Source of the DNA: Desulfolithobacter dissulfuricans
GTDB lineage: Bacteria; Desulfobacterota; Desulfobulbia; Desulfobulbales; Desulfobulbaceae
Direction: 5' to 3'
NCBI RefSeq assembly: GCF_025998535.1
Contig: NZ_AP024233.1
Location: 620,001-684,000, forward strand
DNA: 64,000 nt
Below the pieces are notes generated by a model. That model saw only the letters and a program-made list of their open reading frames with translations. It was not told the origin of the DNA and did not search any database. Positions within the stretch are counted from its first letter, which is position 1. Each line of letters opens with the position of its first letter. Shown here in pieces: positions 8,343-19,707 of this stretch. The translations under genes and the position numbers were made by a program.

Positions 8343-9386
8343 TTATACCTGACTGCCGATGATGAGCGGGCTGTTCATGTACCAGGCTGCGGCCTTGTCC
8401 AGGCCGGAGCGGACAGAAAATTCCGGTTCGTAGCCGATATTTTCTTTTGCCCTGCTGATATCGGCCAGAGAATGGCGCACATCGCCTGGACGGAAATCCC
8501 GGTAGACCGGCTCTGCCTGCGCAGCGTGAGGAAACTTCTCGGCGATCCGGTCCCGGATCATGTAAAAGAGTTCGTTTAATGTAGTGCGCTCGCCAAAGGC
8601 GACGTTGTACACCTGGTCTGCTGCCTCGTCCCCTGCGGTGGCCGCCATCAGGTTGGCCTGCACACAGTTGTCGATGAAGCAGAAATCCCTGCTGGTCTCT
8701 CCATCCCCGTTGATGTACACAGGCTCATCCTTCATCAGTCCGGCAAACCATTTGGGGATGACCGCGGCGTAGGCCCCGTTTGGGTCCTGGCGCTGTCCGA
8801 AGATGTTGAAGTAGCGCAGTCCGATGGTCTTGAAACCATAGGTCCGGGCAAAGACCGAACTGTAGAGTTCGTTGACCAGCTTGGTTGCCGCGTATGGTGA
8901 AAGAGGGTTACCGATCTTGTCCTCCACCTTGGGCAAATCCGGGTGATCGCCGTAGGTGGAACTCGAGGCGGCGTAGACAAACCGCTTCACCTGGTTGTCC
9001 CGGGCCGCCACCAGCATGTTGAGGAAGCCGGAGATGTTGTTCTCGTTGGTGGTTACCGGATCTTCGATAGAGCGAGGTACCGAGCCAAGCGCGGCCTGGT
9101 GCAGGACATAATCCACCCCTGTGCAGGCCTGCTGGCAGGTATTCATGTCCCGGATATCACCTTCGATAAACCGGAACCGCTTCCATTGATCCTCCGTGAC
9201 CTGGTTCTGCACTTCGTCGATATTATGCTGGAAACCGGTTGCAAAGTTGTCCAGACCGACGACCTCCTGGTCCAGGCGGAGCAGGGTTTCGAGCAGGTTG
9301 GAGCCGATAAAACCGGCCACGCCGGTGATGAGCCAGGTGCGGGGTTGTTGCTGCAGGGCAGCGCAGCGCAGGCTGTAAAGAGGCAT
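8343..9386 (-). CDS. wbpP: UDP-N-acetylglucosamine 4-epimerase, WbpP/TviC type
   Basis: 347-aa short-chain NAD-dependent epimerase that interconverts UDP-GlcNAc and UDP-GalNAc (or the uronic acid forms) for surface polysaccharide synthesis in the cytosol. The N-terminal extension before the nucleotide fold is typical of the WbpP group. Seen are the Rossmann motif [10 protein letters not shown] near residue 21, [10 protein letters not shown], the catalytic YAATK (SxnYxxxK arrangement), and the conserved segments [18 protein letters not shown] and [22 protein letters not shown] lies about 9 bases before the ATG. No other polysaccharide gene is adjacent; an EPS sugar transferase lies far away near 62 kb. 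Confidence 0.93.
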   Translation of the reverse strand: MPLYSLRCAALQQQPRTWLITGVAGFIGSNLLETLLRLDQEVVGLDNFATGFQHNIDEVQNQVTEDQWKRFRFIEGDIRDMNTCQQACTGVDYVLHQAALGSVPRSIEDPVTTNENNISGFLNMLVAARDNQVKRFVYAASSSTYGDHPDLPKVEDKIGNPLSPYAATKLVNELYSSVFARTYGFKTIGLRYFNIFGQRQDPNGAYAAVIPKWFAGLMKDEPVYINGDGETSRDFCFIDNCVQANLMAATAGDEAADQVYNVAFGERTTLNELFYMIRDRIAEKFPHAAQAEPVYRDFRPGDVRHSLADISRAKENIGYEPEFSVRSGLDKAAAWYMNSPLIIGSQV

Positions 9387-9407
9387 ATTTTTTTCTCTCC
9401 GTGTTTG

Positions 9408-9483
9408 AGGAGGCCTTGCAAAAAGGCTGTTTCTCCCGAGTCTGATGAACAGTGGAAAATATCACATTTTTCAAGGCACCGTT
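9408..9483. repeat. Short imperfect inverted repeat related to the 15.1-kb element
   Basis: The ends GGCCTTGCAAAAAGG and ATTTTTCAAGGCACC are imperfect inverted copies. They match the CCTTGAAAAATT ends of the element at 15075-15241. It sits in the leader of the wbpP gene. Confidence 0.4.
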
Positions 9484-9494
9484 GAGGACATGAA

Positions 9495-9703
9495 TTAACC
9501 AGCATATTTCACAAGTGATCTACTGCAAGGCCTGAAAACACCGCGCCTGCTGCGTCACAGCTTCAAAAAGAGTCCTCGAAATATTTCAATATGTCTGCGG
9601 CCCTTTTTGAAGGCTGTTCCTCGAAGGTCTCGCTTCGTTCGCTATCTGCATCCACGGCGTTTTCAGGCCTTTCGCCACGATCATTGTGAAATATGCGGGT
9701 TAA
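9495..9703. repeat. Long palindromic MITE-like element (type 1), 209 bp
   Basis: The two ends are inverted copies, TTAACCAGCATATTTCACAA and TTAACCCGCATATTTCACAA, and the arms continue inward with GGCCTGAAAACnCCG. The centre also pairs (TCGAAATATTTCAATATG...). It has no coding capacity. A second copy lies at 31956-32345. Confidence 0.8.
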
Positions 9704-9790
9704 TGGGTTGGATTGTTCGGGAGTGGTGGTTGCAAAAATATGTTTTGGCTGTCCATGACGGACCGTGCCCGGGGCCGGCTGTTGCCTGGC

Positions 9791-10933
9791 CTAACGAGTG
9801 TTATCCAGAAGCAAAAAAATCATAGGAACAATGTTGGTCGTTGGGCTTTGACCGCTGTCCGTAGGCATATCGAGAAAGGGTGTGTTTTCTGCAAAGTATT
9901 CATGGCTGTCCGCGTTATTTATTGCCAGGTTGGGACGATTCTCTGCCAGCCTGCGGCAGCCGGTTTGCCCATATACATAATCATTGGTCCCCGCCACAAC
10001 AGTGAAGTGCGATGTCTCGTGGACTATTGTGCCTGCCTGCGAATCTGTACCGGTTACCTCGGCCTCCCAGAAAACGTTACAGGGATGAATTTCGTACGGC
10101 AGGTTGGGATACACATATGCATAATAGTCGTCGGCACAGTCACAGACAAAAGTGATCTGTTGATTGCTCAGGGCGTCGTCAATCTTGTCGAAATGGTCCT
10201 GAACGGTGTCGTAACGGCTTGCCTCATACTCGCCAAACCATTCCAGATAACGTTCAGCCGTGTCACGTTTGTCTGCTGGGGTGTTGGCCAGATCCTCTCT
10301 GGCGGTACGGGCTATCTGCTGACTTGCTGTCAGCGCAGTCGCCAGGATAGACTGTTCTATGGTGGTGCACCCTGAGAAGGCCGGGAGCTTGCTTTTTTTG
10401 GGGACCGGGATGGGGGTGGTTATGAGGTCCTCAAGTATATTGGAAAGTATAAAGGATTTTATTTTTGCATCCGTTTCAGGGATGGCTGCGGGATTCAGCC
10501 TGAATTGAATGGTATATCTTCCTGTTTTGCTGATATCATACAGTCTGGCTAAATTTATGTCGGTTTCTATGGCTTCTCCCGGTTGGAGTATGAGGTAATC
10601 TTTTTTTTCCGGTGCCCTTCTTTTGATGAGTTTTCCAATGTATTGCACCTCCCTCCCGTCTCTTTTTATCGAGAACATATTGTTGCCTATCTCTTTTGCA
10701 AGAGGAGTGTGCCATTTCAGTATGCGAATGGTTCTGTCAGAAATATTCTGTATGGTGACGTGAATTCTATATTCTTTTTTCCGGTCGAATTCTGTCTTGC
10801 TCCTGCTGATAGTAATTTTCAGCCTCTCCGGCAGCTGGCTTGAGCTCATCCCGGTAGCGGAGGTAAATGTTACAAGAATAATAGTGATAACGAAGCATGA
10901 GATAAGTAATAAAAAATTGTGGATGGAATACAT
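9791..10933 (-). CDS. M35-type (deuterolysin/lysine-specific) zinc metallopeptidase, secreted
   Basis: 380-aa predicted secreted peptidase. After a signal-like hydrophobic stretch (SIHNFLLLISCFVITIILV) comes a beta-rich domain and then the peptidase domain. The zinc motif is HETSH (IVHETSHF). It is followed by GTNDYVYG, whose Asp is the third ligand of aspzincins, and the family motif NADSHEYFAENTP. The cysteine-rich region (CDCADDYYAYVYPN) matches the Lys-specific metallo-endopeptidase group. The start is uncertain: an ATG at 10981 is in frame, but starting at 10933 puts the signal peptide at the N-terminus. No clear ribosome site for either. Confidence 0.85.
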   Translation of the reverse strand: MYSIHNFLLLISCFVITIILVTFTSATGMSSSQLPERLKITISRSKTEFDRKKEYRIHVTIQNISDRTIRILKWHTPLAKEIGNNMFSIKRDGREVQYIGKLIKRRAPEKKDYLILQPGEAIETDINLARLYDISKTGRYTIQFRLNPAAIPETDAKIKSFILSNILEDLITTPIPVPKKSKLPAFSGCTTIEQSILATALTASQQIARTAREDLANTPADKRDTAERYLEWFGEYEASRYDTVQDHFDKIDDALSNQQITFVCDCADDYYAYVYPNLPYEIHPCNVFWEAEVTGTDSQAGTIVHETSHFTVVAGTNDYVYGQTGCRRLAENRPNLAINNADSHEYFAENTPFLDMPTDSGQSPTTNIVPMIFLLLDNTR

Positions 10934-10981
10934 GGTGTTGCTCTGCCTTGAATCAGTAATGAACGGGGCTCGGAATAGCAT

Positions 10982-11422
10982 CAGGTGTAACTGGACACAA
11001 GTTTGTATCAGGTTGATATCACAATGGAAAAGTGTTTGTCATGTCAGGTGCTCCATCTTTTCGCGGTTGCGACCTGCCGTTATGGCCCCTCCATGCGGGC
11101 GGGATCTACCGCGAAAAAATGGGGTGCCGGTGATGACGTATCATCAGGTCACCATAGGAGACCGCTTCCCGGGAAGTATCTACAGAGCGTCTGGAAGTTG
11201 ATCTTCAGCCGACAGGGATGATTGATCCGGAATGGATCATCTCGTCGGAGCGAAACAAAAATCTCGGCACATGCATTGAAGATGTCCAGTGGGTTCGCCC
11301 AGGTAAAAAGAAGCCTTTATGAATATAATCAAGTTTACCCGTAATTTTTTTACTATAAAAGGAGATTTTTCAAAACTTCAAAAATTGGCATCTGTCATGG
11401 AAAGGGAAACAGTGTTTCCAGA
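10982..11422. other. Intergenic region without a convincing gene
   Basis: About 440 bp between two leftward genes. Short plus-strand frames contain MTYHQVTIGDR-like text that faintly recalls IS30-type N-termini, but no usable length or second motif is present. The last 80 bp are AT-rich. Confidence 0.4.
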
Positions 11423-12328
11423 TCAGCTGGTCGTGGTTTTGAGCGGTTCCCGGCGGTTGATCAGGTAGAGTCCGCAGAAGACCAGCAGGCCGCCGATAAA
11501 AAGTGAGCTGTCCGGCCGTTCGCCAAGCAGCAGGATGCCCAGGCTGACCCCGGCCACCGGGACCAGATTGACGAACAGGGAGGCCCGTCCGGCACCCAGT
11601 TCGTGCACTCCCTGGTAGAACCAGATAAAGCCTATGGTGGTGCCGAACAGCGCCATGTAGACCAGGCTGGCCAGAGCCCGGGGACTGACACCGGTGACCA
11701 CGGGCGGGTGACCGGCCAGGAGCGCGGCAATGGTGAGAAATATTGCTCCGGCCACGCAGGAATAAGTCACCGCCACCAGCGGCGATATGCGGAGGAGCTG
11801 TTTCTTGCCGATGATCGAATAGGCGGCCCAGCTGAGCACGCAGCCCACCAGGCAGAGCTCGCCCAGGCCGACGTTGCCCTGGAGGATCTTCATGGGATTG
11901 CCATGGGAGATAACGGTGATGGCCCCGGCCAGCGCCAGCGCGATGCCGATGCTGCGCTGGAGACTGAACCGTTCGCCGAGAAGCGGGATGGCCAGCAGGG
12001 CCGTGACCACCGGGTTGGCGGCGATAATCATGGCGCCGCGGCCGGCTTCCACGGTCTGCAGGCCGGTGAAGAAAAGGATGTTGTAGGCAAAGACCCCGGT
12101 CAGGCCGAGAAGTGCCATGGCCACCATCTGGCGTCTGTCCAGGCGGGGCAGGCTCTTTTCCCGCAGCCAGGTGACCATGAGGAGCATGGTGGCGGCAAGC
12201 AGGAAGCGTCCGGACGCGGCAGCCAGGGGATGCATTTCCGCCGATACCCATCGGCCGGTGACAAAGGTGCCGCCCCAGAAGATCATGGTCATGATCAGGC
12301 GGATGTACGTGGTTTTGCTCGGCAACAT
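11423..12328 (-). CDS. EamA/DMT-superfamily transporter
   Basis: 301-aa inner-membrane protein with about ten hydrophobic helices arranged as two EamA repeats. The first repeat contains FWGGTFVTGRW and ends ...AANPVVTALLAIPLLGERF; the second contains LSWAAYSIIGKK and ends ...VPVAGVSLGILLLGERP. The LLGE motif at the end of each repeat is typical. Substrate (often amino acids or metabolites) cannot be told from sequence. It lies 138 bp downstream of the PPIase gene on the same strand, separated by a terminator. Confidence 0.88.
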   Translation of the reverse strand: MLPSKTTYIRLIMTMIFWGGTFVTGRWVSAEMHPLAAASGRFLLAATMLLMVTWLREKSLPRLDRRQMVAMALLGLTGVFAYNILFFTGLQTVEAGRGAMIIAANPVVTALLAIPLLGERFSLQRSIGIALALAGAITVISHGNPMKILQGNVGLGELCLVGCVLSWAAYSIIGKKQLLRISPLVAVTYSCVAGAIFLTIAALLAGHPPVVTGVSPRALASLVYMALFGTTIGFIWFYQGVHELGAGRASLFVNLVPVAGVSLGILLLGERPDSSLFIGGLLVFCGLYLINRREPLKTTTS

Positions 12329-12404
12329 CTGGGCTCCTGGTGTCCGGTGATGGAGTGCTTTCCGGTTGGTGGCTGGGGGGCGGCAGAAGGTGGAAGAAAA
12401 CAGA

Positions 12405-12435
12405 ACAAAAAACGGCGGACCGTCAGGCCCGCCGT
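12405..12435 (-). terminator. Rho-independent terminator after the PPIase gene
   Basis: Minus-strand hairpin ACGGCGGGCC-tgac-GGTCCGCCGT followed by a run of six T. It ends the PPIase transcript before the EamA gene. Confidence 0.8.
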
Positions 12436-12466
12436 CAGAGTTTATGGCTGATGAGCCGGTCGCGGG

Positions 12467-13507
12467 TTAGAAATCAACCAGTTCCACGTCAAATACCAGC
12501 CAGGCACCGGGCGGGATCACGCCACCGGCGCCGCGGTCGCCGTAGGCCAGGTCCGGCGGAATGATCAAAATTCGCTTCTCACCCCGTTTCATCTGGCTCA
12601 GGGCCTCGTCCCAGCCGCGGATCACCCGGCCGACACCCACTGGGAAGCTGATGGGTTCGCCGCGGTCATAGGAGGAGTCGAACTTGCGTCCGTTGGCCAG
12701 CAGCCGGCCGGTGTAATGGGCCTTCACGGTGGCGCCGGGCCTGGGGGTCTCCCCTTCACCTTCCTTGACAACAACATAATAGAGACCGGAGGCGGTTTTC
12801 CTGGCCTCGGGCCATTTCTTCTTGATCATCTCCCGGACCGCATCGGCTTCCTTCTGTCGGGCCTCTTCTTCTTTCTGCTTCAGGGCGGCAAGCGTTGCTT
12901 CAAAGGCCTTGTGGTCAGTCTGGAACTCCTCGGCTTCCCTGCCAACCCGGATGATCTCGACCTTTTCGATCCTGTCACCCTGCTCGATATTGTTTACCAC
13001 GTCCTGGCCTTCGACCACTTCGCCGAAAATGGTGTGCTTGCCATTCAGGTGCGGGGTGGGGACATGGGTGATGAAAAACTGGCTGCCATTGGTGCTCGGG
13101 CCGGCATTGGCCATGGCCAGCAGTCCGGGACGATCGAACTTGAGTTCCGGAACGATTTCATCGGGGAAGGTGTAATCCGGCCCTCCGGTTCCGGTGCCCA
13201 GCGGGCAGCCGCCCTGTATCATGAAGTCCTTGATCACCCGGTGAAAGGTGAGGCCGTCGTAGAAGTGAACGCCGGTGGGTTTTGCAGCCCCGCCCAGGAT
13301 CTGCGTGCCTTCGGCGAGGCCGACAAAGTTGATGACTGTGAGCGGGGTCTTGTCGTAGTAGAGTTTGAGGAGGATATCGCCTTTGCTGGTGATGAGTTTT
13401 GCATAGAGTCCGTCTTTCATGGTTTGTTCCTTTGCCTGTATGGCCTGGCCGGACAGGCAGAGCAGTCCGGTCAGGAAAAAGAAAAATAAGAAAATGTTTC
13501 TGCGCAT
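12467..13507 (-). CDS. Cyclophilin-FKBP fusion peptidyl-prolyl isomerase
   Basis: 346-aa predicted secreted or periplasmic protein with two unrelated prolyl-isomerase domains. A signal-like N-terminus ([19 protein letters not shown]) precedes a cyclophilin domain at about residues 33-190 ([30 protein letters not shown]). A charged helical linker (about 195-235, [19 protein letters not shown]) leads to an FKBP domain at about 240-346 ([56 protein letters not shown]). The frame is open far upstream, but only the ATG at 13507 gives a signal peptide. Such dual immunophilins are known but uncommon. Confidence 0.9.
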   Translation of the reverse strand: MRRNIFLFFFFLTGLLCLSGQAIQAKEQTMKDGLYAKLITSKGDILLKLYYDKTPLTVINFVGLAEGTQILGGAAKPTGVHFYDGLTFHRVIKDFMIQGGCPLGTGTGGPDYTFPDEIVPELKFDRPGLLAMANAGPSTNGSQFFITHVPTPHLNGKHTIFGEVVEGQDVVNNIEQGDRIEKVEIIRVGREAEEFQTDHKAFEATLAALKQKEEEARQKEADAVREMIKKKWPEARKTASGLYYVVVKEGEGETPRPGATVKAHYTGRLLANGRKFDSSYDRGEPISFPVGVGRVIRGWDEALSQMKRGEKRILIIPPDLAYGDRGAGGVIPPGAWLVFDVELVDF

Positions 13508-13695
13508 GATATGGTCGTATCGCCGGTTCGGGTTTGCCTGGTGAAAACTGTTGTCTCCTTGCAGCCGGCGGGTCCCGCTGCAAGAAGTTTGCTTAACTAT
13601 CCAGCTGATTCTTGTCAAGTAAAACCCGTCTCCGGTTCCCCGGGTTGGAGAGCTTTGGCCGGGTCCGCTTTTCACCGCCTGGGGTCCGTTCCCTA

Positions 13696-13724
13696 TTGAC
13701 TCGGCATGGCAATCCTGTTTAAAT
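13696..13724 (+). promoter_or_regulatory. Putative sigma-70 promoter for waaA
   Basis: TTGACT, 17-bp spacer, TTAAAT. It lies 55 bp upstream of the proposed waaA start, in the divergent gap with the PPIase gene. Confidence 0.4.
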
Positions 13725-13778
13725 AGTCTGATTTGTGTGCTGAGTTGCGAAAAAGGTGGTGACAGGGCAGGAGGCGGA

Positions 13779-15074
13779 TTGCTGTACAAGGTATACCGCG
13801 TGGCGGGCAGAATTGTCTGGTTGACGCTTCTGCTGTCTTCCCCCCTCCTCAAAAGATTTGGCTCCACCGGGCCCGGATTCGGCCTGGCACAGCGTCTTGG
13901 CTGGTATCCGGAACTTGCTGACAAGAGGCCCGGGGTGCCCAGGATATGGATTCATGCGGCCTCGGTGGGTGAGGTGAAGGCCGCCAGGGCCCTCGTTGGC
14001 GGGTTGCGGGCCCGGTCGCAGGAACTGGAGATTGTTCTGACCACCATGACCCGGCAGGGTCACCGGGTCGCCGCCCGGCAGCTGGCCGGCCAGGCTGTCT
14101 GCCTGATGGCGCCACTGGATGCGGCGCCCGCGGTGCGCCGGGCCCTGTCGCACATACGACCTGACTGTTACATCTGTCTGGAAACCGAACTCTGGCCCGT
14201 GATGCTCTCGGACCTGTCCCATGCCGGAATTCCCATGCTGCTCCTCAATGGCAGAATGTCGGAGCGATCCTGCAGGCGGTACCGGCATCTTGGCCCGCTT
14301 GTCCCAAATATTCTGGCCGGTTTTGTGCGTATCGGCGTGATAAGCGAAACCGACAGGGCCCGTTTTCAGGCCCTGGGGGTGCCCGGCGAAAAAATTGAGG
14401 TCACCGGCAACGTCAAGTTCGACCCTGGAGATGAGGCGGACCCTGCTGGCCGGGAACGCTTCCGGAGCCTGCTGGGCGTGCGGGACGAGATCGTATTTGT
14501 CAGCGGCTCGACGCGCACCGGCGAAGAAATATTGCTGGCTGATGTGGTGCAGCACCTGCGCCGGGAAAGCGGCCGGGATATTGTCTGGGTCGTGGCGCCC
14601 CGGCACCTGGAGCGGCTTGATACGGTACGGCGGGAACTCTCGCGGCAGGGTCTGGACTGTGACCTTTTTTCCGTCCTCCAGGGCGGTGCGGCCAGACGAC
14701 ACAGGGTGGTCCTGGTGGACACCATGGGAGACCTGGCCGAGTTGTATGCGGCCGGAGATTACCTGTTCTGCGGTGGCAGCCTGGTGGACAAGGGTGGCCA
14801 CAACATCATGGAAGCCGTCCGCTGGGGCCGGCCGGTGTACTTCGGTCCGAGCATGAAGGATTTCCGGGATGCGGTGGATCTGGTGGTCCAGGGCGGTTGC
14901 GGATTCCAGGTCAGAAACACCGCCGAACTGGCAAGGACTCTGCTTGCCCACATGGCTGACCGGGAAAAATACAGCGCCATCTGTGCAGCCGCACGCCGGG
15001 TATCCCGTGCCCAGAAAGGAGCGGCCGGGCGACAGGCGGCCATGGTAATGGAAGTTATACAACGTGCAGAATAA
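13779..15074 (+). CDS. waaA: 3-deoxy-D-manno-octulosonic acid (Kdo) transferase
   Basis: 431-aa membrane-associated GT-B glycosyltransferase that adds Kdo to lipid A precursor. Family features are visible: an N-terminal hydrophobic anchor; [13 protein letters not shown] with the catalytic Glu; the [14 protein letters not shown] motif; VTGNVKFD; and the C-terminal [17 protein letters not shown] donor site. I prefer the TTG start at 13779, because AGGAGG lies 4 bases upstream and WaaA proteins usually begin just before the anchor; a GTG at 13737 is also in frame. Its presence implies an LPS-bearing outer membrane. Confidence 0.92.
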   Translation: MLYKVYRVAGRIVWLTLLLSSPLLKRFGSTGPGFGLAQRLGWYPELADKRPGVPRIWIHAASVGEVKAARALVGGLRARSQELEIVLTTMTRQGHRVAARQLAGQAVCLMAPLDAAPAVRRALSHIRPDCYICLETELWPVMLSDLSHAGIPMLLLNGRMSERSCRRYRHLGPLVPNILAGFVRIGVISETDRARFQALGVPGEKIEVTGNVKFDPGDEADPAGRERFRSLLGVRDEIVFVSGSTRTGEEILLADVVQHLRRESGRDIVWVVAPRHLERLDTVRRELSRQGLDCDLFSVLQGGAARRHRVVLVDTMGDLAELYAAGDYLFCGGSLVDKGGHNIMEAVRWGRPVYFGPSMKDFRDAVDLVVQGGCGFQVRNTAELARTLLAHMADREKYSAICAAARRVSRAQKGAAGRQAAMVMEVIQRAE

Positions 15075-15241
15075 GGCTACCTTGAAAAATTGTATTTTCG
15101 TCCGATCTCTGCGTCACAGCAAAATGAAAAATGCTCACATATACTTAATATGCTGCGCTTTTCGCTGAACAGTCAAGCTGTCCGGCTAATTTTGCTGTTC
15201 CTTGATCTTGAACGAAAATCCTAATTTTTCAAGGCACCCAT
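15075..15241. repeat. Palindromic MITE-like element (type 3)
   Basis: The ends are inverted copies: GGCTACCTTGAAAAATT and (complement of the right end) GGGTGCCTTGAAAAATT, followed by further pairing of ATTTTCG and inner segments. It is non-coding and sits between waaA and carA. One end of the same type recurs at 9466-9483. Confidence 0.6.
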
Positions 15242-15326
15242 AAGTGATTCTGCCAAGGCAAACCCGAAAGTCGCGCTTCCCTGGTTGAAGCGGGGCAGGA
15301 CTTTCAACCCTAACGTTACAAAATAT

Positions 15327-16442
15327 ATGAAAGCAATGATTGCGCTTGAGGACGGAACAGTCCTCACCGGCAGGTCTTTCACCGGCTCTGGAGAAGCGGC
15401 GGGTGAGATCGTCTTCAACACCTCCATGAGCGGCTACCAGGAAATCCTGACCGATCCGTCGTATACCGGGCAACTGGTGACCATGACCTATCCTCTTATC
15501 GGCAACTACGGTGTCAATGATGAGGACATGGAGTCGGCCAGTGTCCATCCCCGCGCCTTTATCATGCGGGAGTACCAGCGTTTTCCCTCAAACTACCGGG
15601 CTACGGCCACCCTTGCGGAATTTCTGCAGAAATACGGTATTCTCGGCATAGAAGGGGTGGATACCAGGATGCTGACCCGGCTGATCCGCAATACCGGGGC
15701 CATGAAGGCCATCATCTCCACCGAGGATCTGGACGAGGCCTCGCTGGTCCGGCGGGCCAGGGAGTGGCCGGGCCTGGTGGGCCGGGATATGGTCGTCCGG
15801 GTGACCTGCGCTAAGCCCTACGGGTGGACAGCGGCGGGACCGGTGGAGGGGGCGGGCTATCCTGAAGCCGACGGGAAAAGGTTCAAGGTTGTGGCCTATG
15901 ACTTCGGCATCAAGTTCAACCAGCTGCGCATCCTCACCGAACTTGGCTGTGCGGTCCAGGTGGTTCCGGCGACAACCTCGGCCGACGAGGTCCTGGCCCT
16001 GGAGCCCGACGGGATTTTCCTTTCCAACGGGCCCGGCGATCCGGCCGGAGTGGAGGGCGTGGTGGACAATGTCCGGCAGCTGCTTGGTAAAAAGCCCATC
16101 TTCGGTATCTGTCTTGGCCACCAGATCCTGGGACTTGCCTTCGGCGGATCGACCTATAAACTGAAATTCGGCCATCGCGGCGGTAACCAGCCGGTCAAGG
16201 ATCTGACCACCGGCAAGGTGGAGATCACCTCCCAGAACCACGGGTTCTGCGTCGATCCTGACAGTCTGCCCGCCGAGGTGGAAGTGACCCACATAAATCT
16301 CAACGACGGCAGCCTGGAGGGCATGCGGCACACGAAGTATCCCGTGTTTTCCGTCCAGTACCATCCTGAGCACGCCCCCGGTCCCCATGATGCCCAGTAT
16401 CTTTTTGATCGGTTTATCGAACTTATGGCCGAGAACAACTGA
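15327..16442 (+). CDS. carA: Carbamoyl-phosphate synthase small subunit
   Basis: 371-aa glutaminase subunit that supplies ammonia to CarB for carbamoyl phosphate (pyrimidine and arginine synthesis). The N-terminal CPSase small-chain domain ([21 protein letters not shown]) is followed by a class I amidotransferase with SNGPGDP, nucleophile motif [16 protein letters not shown] and the triad [13 protein letters not shown]. The frame extends to 15285, but homologues begin at the [10 protein letters not shown] methionine. carB follows after 40 bp. Confidence 0.96.
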   Translation: MKAMIALEDGTVLTGRSFTGSGEAAGEIVFNTSMSGYQEILTDPSYTGQLVTMTYPLIGNYGVNDEDMESASVHPRAFIMREYQRFPSNYRATATLAEFLQKYGILGIEGVDTRMLTRLIRNTGAMKAIISTEDLDEASLVRRAREWPGLVGRDMVVRVTCAKPYGWTAAGPVEGAGYPEADGKRFKVVAYDFGIKFNQLRILTELGCAVQVVPATTSADEVLALEPDGIFLSNGPGDPAGVEGVVDNVRQLLGKKPIFGICLGHQILGLAFGGSTYKLKFGHRGGNQPVKDLTTGKVEITSQNHGFCVDPDSLPAEVEVTHINLNDGSLEGMRHTKYPVFSVQYHPEHAPGPHDAQYLFDRFIELMAENN

Positions 16443-16482
16443 TATTGTATTCTCCTTTCCTGCAAACTGACAGTTAAAAACG

Positions 16483-19400
16483 ATGCCTAAGCGTACAGAT
16501 ATACACAAGATTCTTATTATCGGCTCCGGTCCGATCATCATCAGCCAGGCCTGCGAGTTTGATTACTCCGGCACCCAGGCGGTCAAGGCCTTGAAAGAAG
16601 AGGGGTATGAGGTTGTCCTGATCAACTCCAATCCCGCCACCATCATGACCGATCCGGAGCTGGCCGATCGAACCTATATTGAACCCATCACCCCGGAATG
16701 CGTGATCCGGGTAATAGAGCGGGAGCGTCCTGACGCCCTGCTGCCGACACTGGGAGGGCAGACCGGTCTCAACACGGCCATCAAGGTGGCGGAAACCGGC
16801 ATCCTCGACAAGTACGGGGTGGAACTGCTGGCCGCCAATATCGAGGTCATCCGCAAGGCCGAGGGGAGGGAGGAGTTTCGGGCCGCCATGCGCAAGATCG
16901 GCCTCAAGGTACCGGAATCGGCCATTGTTCATACCCTGGACGATGCCATGGCCGCCGGCGAAACCATCGGTTTTCCGCTCATTGTCCGGCCCAGTTTTAC
17001 CCTGGGCGGCACCGGCGGCGGAGTGGCCTATAACCGAAAGGAACTCAAAGAGCTGGCCACGGCCGGGCTCGATCTGTCGATGACCACCGAGATTATGATA
17101 GAGCGCAGCCTGCTTGGCTGGAAGGAATACGAGCTCGAGGTCATGCGGGACCGCAAAGATAATGTGGTCATCATCTGTTCCATCGAAAACATGGATGCCA
17201 TGGGCGTCCACACCGGTGATTCCATCACGGTGGCTCCGGCCCAGACGCTCACCGACCGGGAGTACCAGGAGATGCGCGATGCCGCCATTGCCATCATCCG
17301 GGAAATCGGGGTGGAAACGGGTGGCTCAAATGTCCAGTTTGCGGTCAATCCCGCGGATGGCGAGCTCATGGTCATCGAGATGAATCCGCGGGTGTCGCGT
17401 TCCTCGGCCCTGGCCTCCAAGGCAACCGGATTTCCCATCGCCAAGATCGCGGCCAAGCTGGCGATCGGCTATACCCTGGACGAGATTCCCAATGATATCA
17501 CCAGGGAAACCTATGCCGCCTTCGAGCCGACCATTGATTACTGTGTGGTCAAGATTCCGCGCTGGACCTTTGAAAAATTCCCCGAAGCCGAAGATACCCT
17601 GACCACGGCCATGAAGTCTGTCGGCGAGACCATGGCCATCGGCCGGACCTTCAAGGAAGCGTTCCAGAAGGGCATGCGTTCCCTTGAAATCGGACGGATG
17701 GGCTTTGGCTTTGATGGCAAGGAAGATATGGCGGATATGCACTGGCGGGATCTGGAGCAGGGTCTGACCCGGCCCAATTCCAGGCGGACTGCCTATCTGT
17801 TCGAGGCCCTGCGCAGGGATATGGATCTGGAACGAATCCATGAGCTGACCCACATTGATCCCTGGTTTCTGATCAACCTGTGTGAGATCGTGAATGCAGG
17901 GAAACAGCTGTCGGACAAGGGCTTTTCAGGCTTGGACAAAGAGACCCTGTACCAGGCCAAGCAGCTCGGTTTTTCCGATATGCAGCTGGCTCATATCACA
18001 GGTACCTCGGAGGATGATATCCGGCAGCTTCGCAAGAAGGAAGGGATCGAACCGGTATACAAGCTGGTGGATACCTGCGCGGCCGAGTTTGAATCCTATA
18101 CACCCTACTATTATTCCACATACGAACAGGAAGACGAGGCCAGGATTACCGACAGGAAGAAAATCATGATCCTGGGTGGCGGTCCCAACCGGATCGGCCA
18201 GGGTATCGAGTTTGACTACTGCTGTGTTCATGCTTCGTTTGCCCTGCGCGAAATCGGGGTCGAGTCGATTATGGTCAACTCCAATCCCGAAACGGTCTCC
18301 ACCGACTACGATACCTCGGATAAACTCTATTTTGAGCCCTTGACCCGGGAAGATGTGCTTAATATTATTGAGCGGGAACAACCGGACGGGGTCATTGTCC
18401 AGTTTGGCGGGCAGACACCGCTCAATCTGGCGGTGCCCCTGGATCAGGCTGGAGTAAAGATTATCGGCACTCCCCCGGATGCCATTGACCGGGCCGAGGA
18501 CCGCAAGCGCTTCCAGCAGTTCCTGCAGAAACTCGGGTTGCGGCAGCCGGAAAACGGGACTGTCCATACCCTGGAAGAAGCCCTGGCCGAAGCCGAGCGT
18601 ATCGGCTATCCCGTGGTCGTGCGGCCCTCCTATGTGCTCGGGGGCCGCGATATGCGTATTGTATATAACGAACAGGGAATCCGTGACTTCATGGCCATCC
18701 CCGGTATCGCCGGCGGCGAGCATCCTGTACTGCTTGACAAGTTTCTCAAGGATGCCATAGAAGTGGATGTGGATGCGGTATCCGATGGCAAGATGACCGT
18801 GATCGGCGGTATCATGGAACATATTGAAGAGGCCGGAATCCATTCGGGTGACTCGGCCTGTGTCCTGCCGCCCCATACCCTGTCCCCGGCGATGATTGAC
18901 GAGATTACCCGGGCCACCAAGGCCATGGCCGAAGAACTTGGGGTGATCGGGCTTATGAATGTCCAGTACGCGGTCAAGGATGAGAATCTCTATGTGCTGG
19001 AGGTCAATCCCCGGGCTTCCCGGACCGTGCCCTTTGTATCCAAGGCCACCGGAGTACCGCTGGCCAAGATCGCCACCAAGGTGATGATGGGCATTCCTCT
19101 TGCGGAACTTGGTTTTACCGGGGAAAAACAGATCAGCCACTGGGCGGTGAAGGAGGCTGTGTTCCCCTTTGACCGGTTCGAAAACGTGGATACCCTGCTG
19201 GGCCCGGAGATGAAGTCCACCGGTGAAGTGATGGGTATTGACGATTCCCTGGGCCTGGCTGTGGCCAAATCCCAGCAGGCAGCCGGCCAGGACCTGCCGC
19301 TGTCGGGCACCGTCTTTATCAGTGTGCGCAAGGGAGACAAGGAGGGCGTCCTTCCGGTGGCAGCCAAGCTGAGCGAGATCGGATTTGCCCTGGTGGCTAC

Positions 19401-19707
19401 ACGCGGTACCGCCGTGTTTCTCCAGGAGAATGGGGTTCCATGCGAAAGGGTCAACAAAATCTCCCAGGGACGTCCCCATATTCTGGACAAGATCCAGGAC
19501 GGTGCCATCCAGTGGATCATCAATACCTCCTCAGGGTCACGGACCACCGAGGATTCCTACACCATTCGCCGGGCGGCGCTTGATTTCCATATCCCCTACA
19601 CAACGACTATTTCAGGAGCTTCGTCCATTGTCCAGGCCATTGCCACCATCGGCAAACAGGAAATTGCGGTCAAGACGGTCCAGGAGTTTTCCGCCGACAA
19701 TGAATAG
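16483..19707 (+). CDS. carB: Carbamoyl-phosphate synthase large subunit
   Basis: 1074-aa, the usual length. It has two ATP-grasp halves: the first from residue 1 with [19 protein letters not shown] and [16 protein letters not shown], the second from about 555 with [18 protein letters not shown] and [17 protein letters not shown]-terminal MGS-like allosteric domain spans about 935-1074 ([19 protein letters not shown]). It forms a heterodimer with CarA. No frame problems. Confidence 0.98.
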   Translation: MPKRTDIHKILIIGSGPIIISQACEFDYSGTQAVKALKEEGYEVVLINSNPATIMTDPELADRTYIEPITPECVIRVIERERPDALLPTLGGQTGLNTAIKVAETGILDKYGVELLAANIEVIRKAEGREEFRAAMRKIGLKVPESAIVHTLDDAMAAGETIGFPLIVRPSFTLGGTGGGVAYNRKELKELATAGLDLSMTTEIMIERSLLGWKEYELEVMRDRKDNVVIICSIENMDAMGVHTGDSITVAPAQTLTDREYQEMRDAAIAIIREIGVETGGSNVQFAVNPADGELMVIEMNPRVSRSSALASKATGFPIAKIAAKLAIGYTLDEIPNDITRETYAAFEPTIDYCVVKIPRWTFEKFPEAEDTLTTAMKSVGETMAIGRTFKEAFQKGMRSLEIGRMGFGFDGKEDMADMHWRDLEQGLTRPNSRRTAYLFEALRRDMDLERIHELTHIDPWFLINLCEIVNAGKQLSDKGFSGLDKETLYQAKQLGFSDMQLAHITGTSEDDIRQLRKKEGIEPVYKLVDTCAAEFESYTPYYYSTYEQEDEARITDRKKIMILGGGPNRIGQGIEFDYCCVHASFALREIGVESIMVNSNPETVSTDYDTSDKLYFEPLTREDVLNIIEREQPDGVIVQFGGQTPLNLAVPLDQAGVKIIGTPPDAIDRAEDRKRFQQFLQKLGLRQPENGTVHTLEEALAEAERIGYPVVVRPSYVLGGRDMRIVYNEQGIRDFMAIPGIAGGEHPVLLDKFLKDAIEVDVDAVSDGKMTVIGGIMEHIEEAGIHSGDSACVLPPHTLSPAMIDEITRATKAMAEELGVIGLMNVQYAVKDENLYVLEVNPRASRTVPFVSKATGVPLAKIATKVMMGIPLAELGFTGEKQISHWAVKEAVFPFDRFENVDTLLGPEMKSTGEVMGIDDSLGLAVAKSQQAAGQDLPLSGTVFISVRKGDKEGVLPVAAKLSEIGFALVATRGTAVFLQENGVPCERVNKISQGRPHILDKIQDGAIQWIINTSSGSRTTEDSYTIRRAALDFHIPYTTTISGASSIVQAIATIGKQEIAVKTVQEFSADNE

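Noticed and set aside
11132..11221. IS30-like transposase remnant (MTYHQVTIGDR)
   Set aside because: Only about ten residues look similar, with no second motif or terminal repeats.
13508..13924. N-terminal extension of the cyclophilin-FKBP protein to 485 aa
   Set aside because: The extension overlaps waaA on the other strand and would hide an obvious signal peptide.
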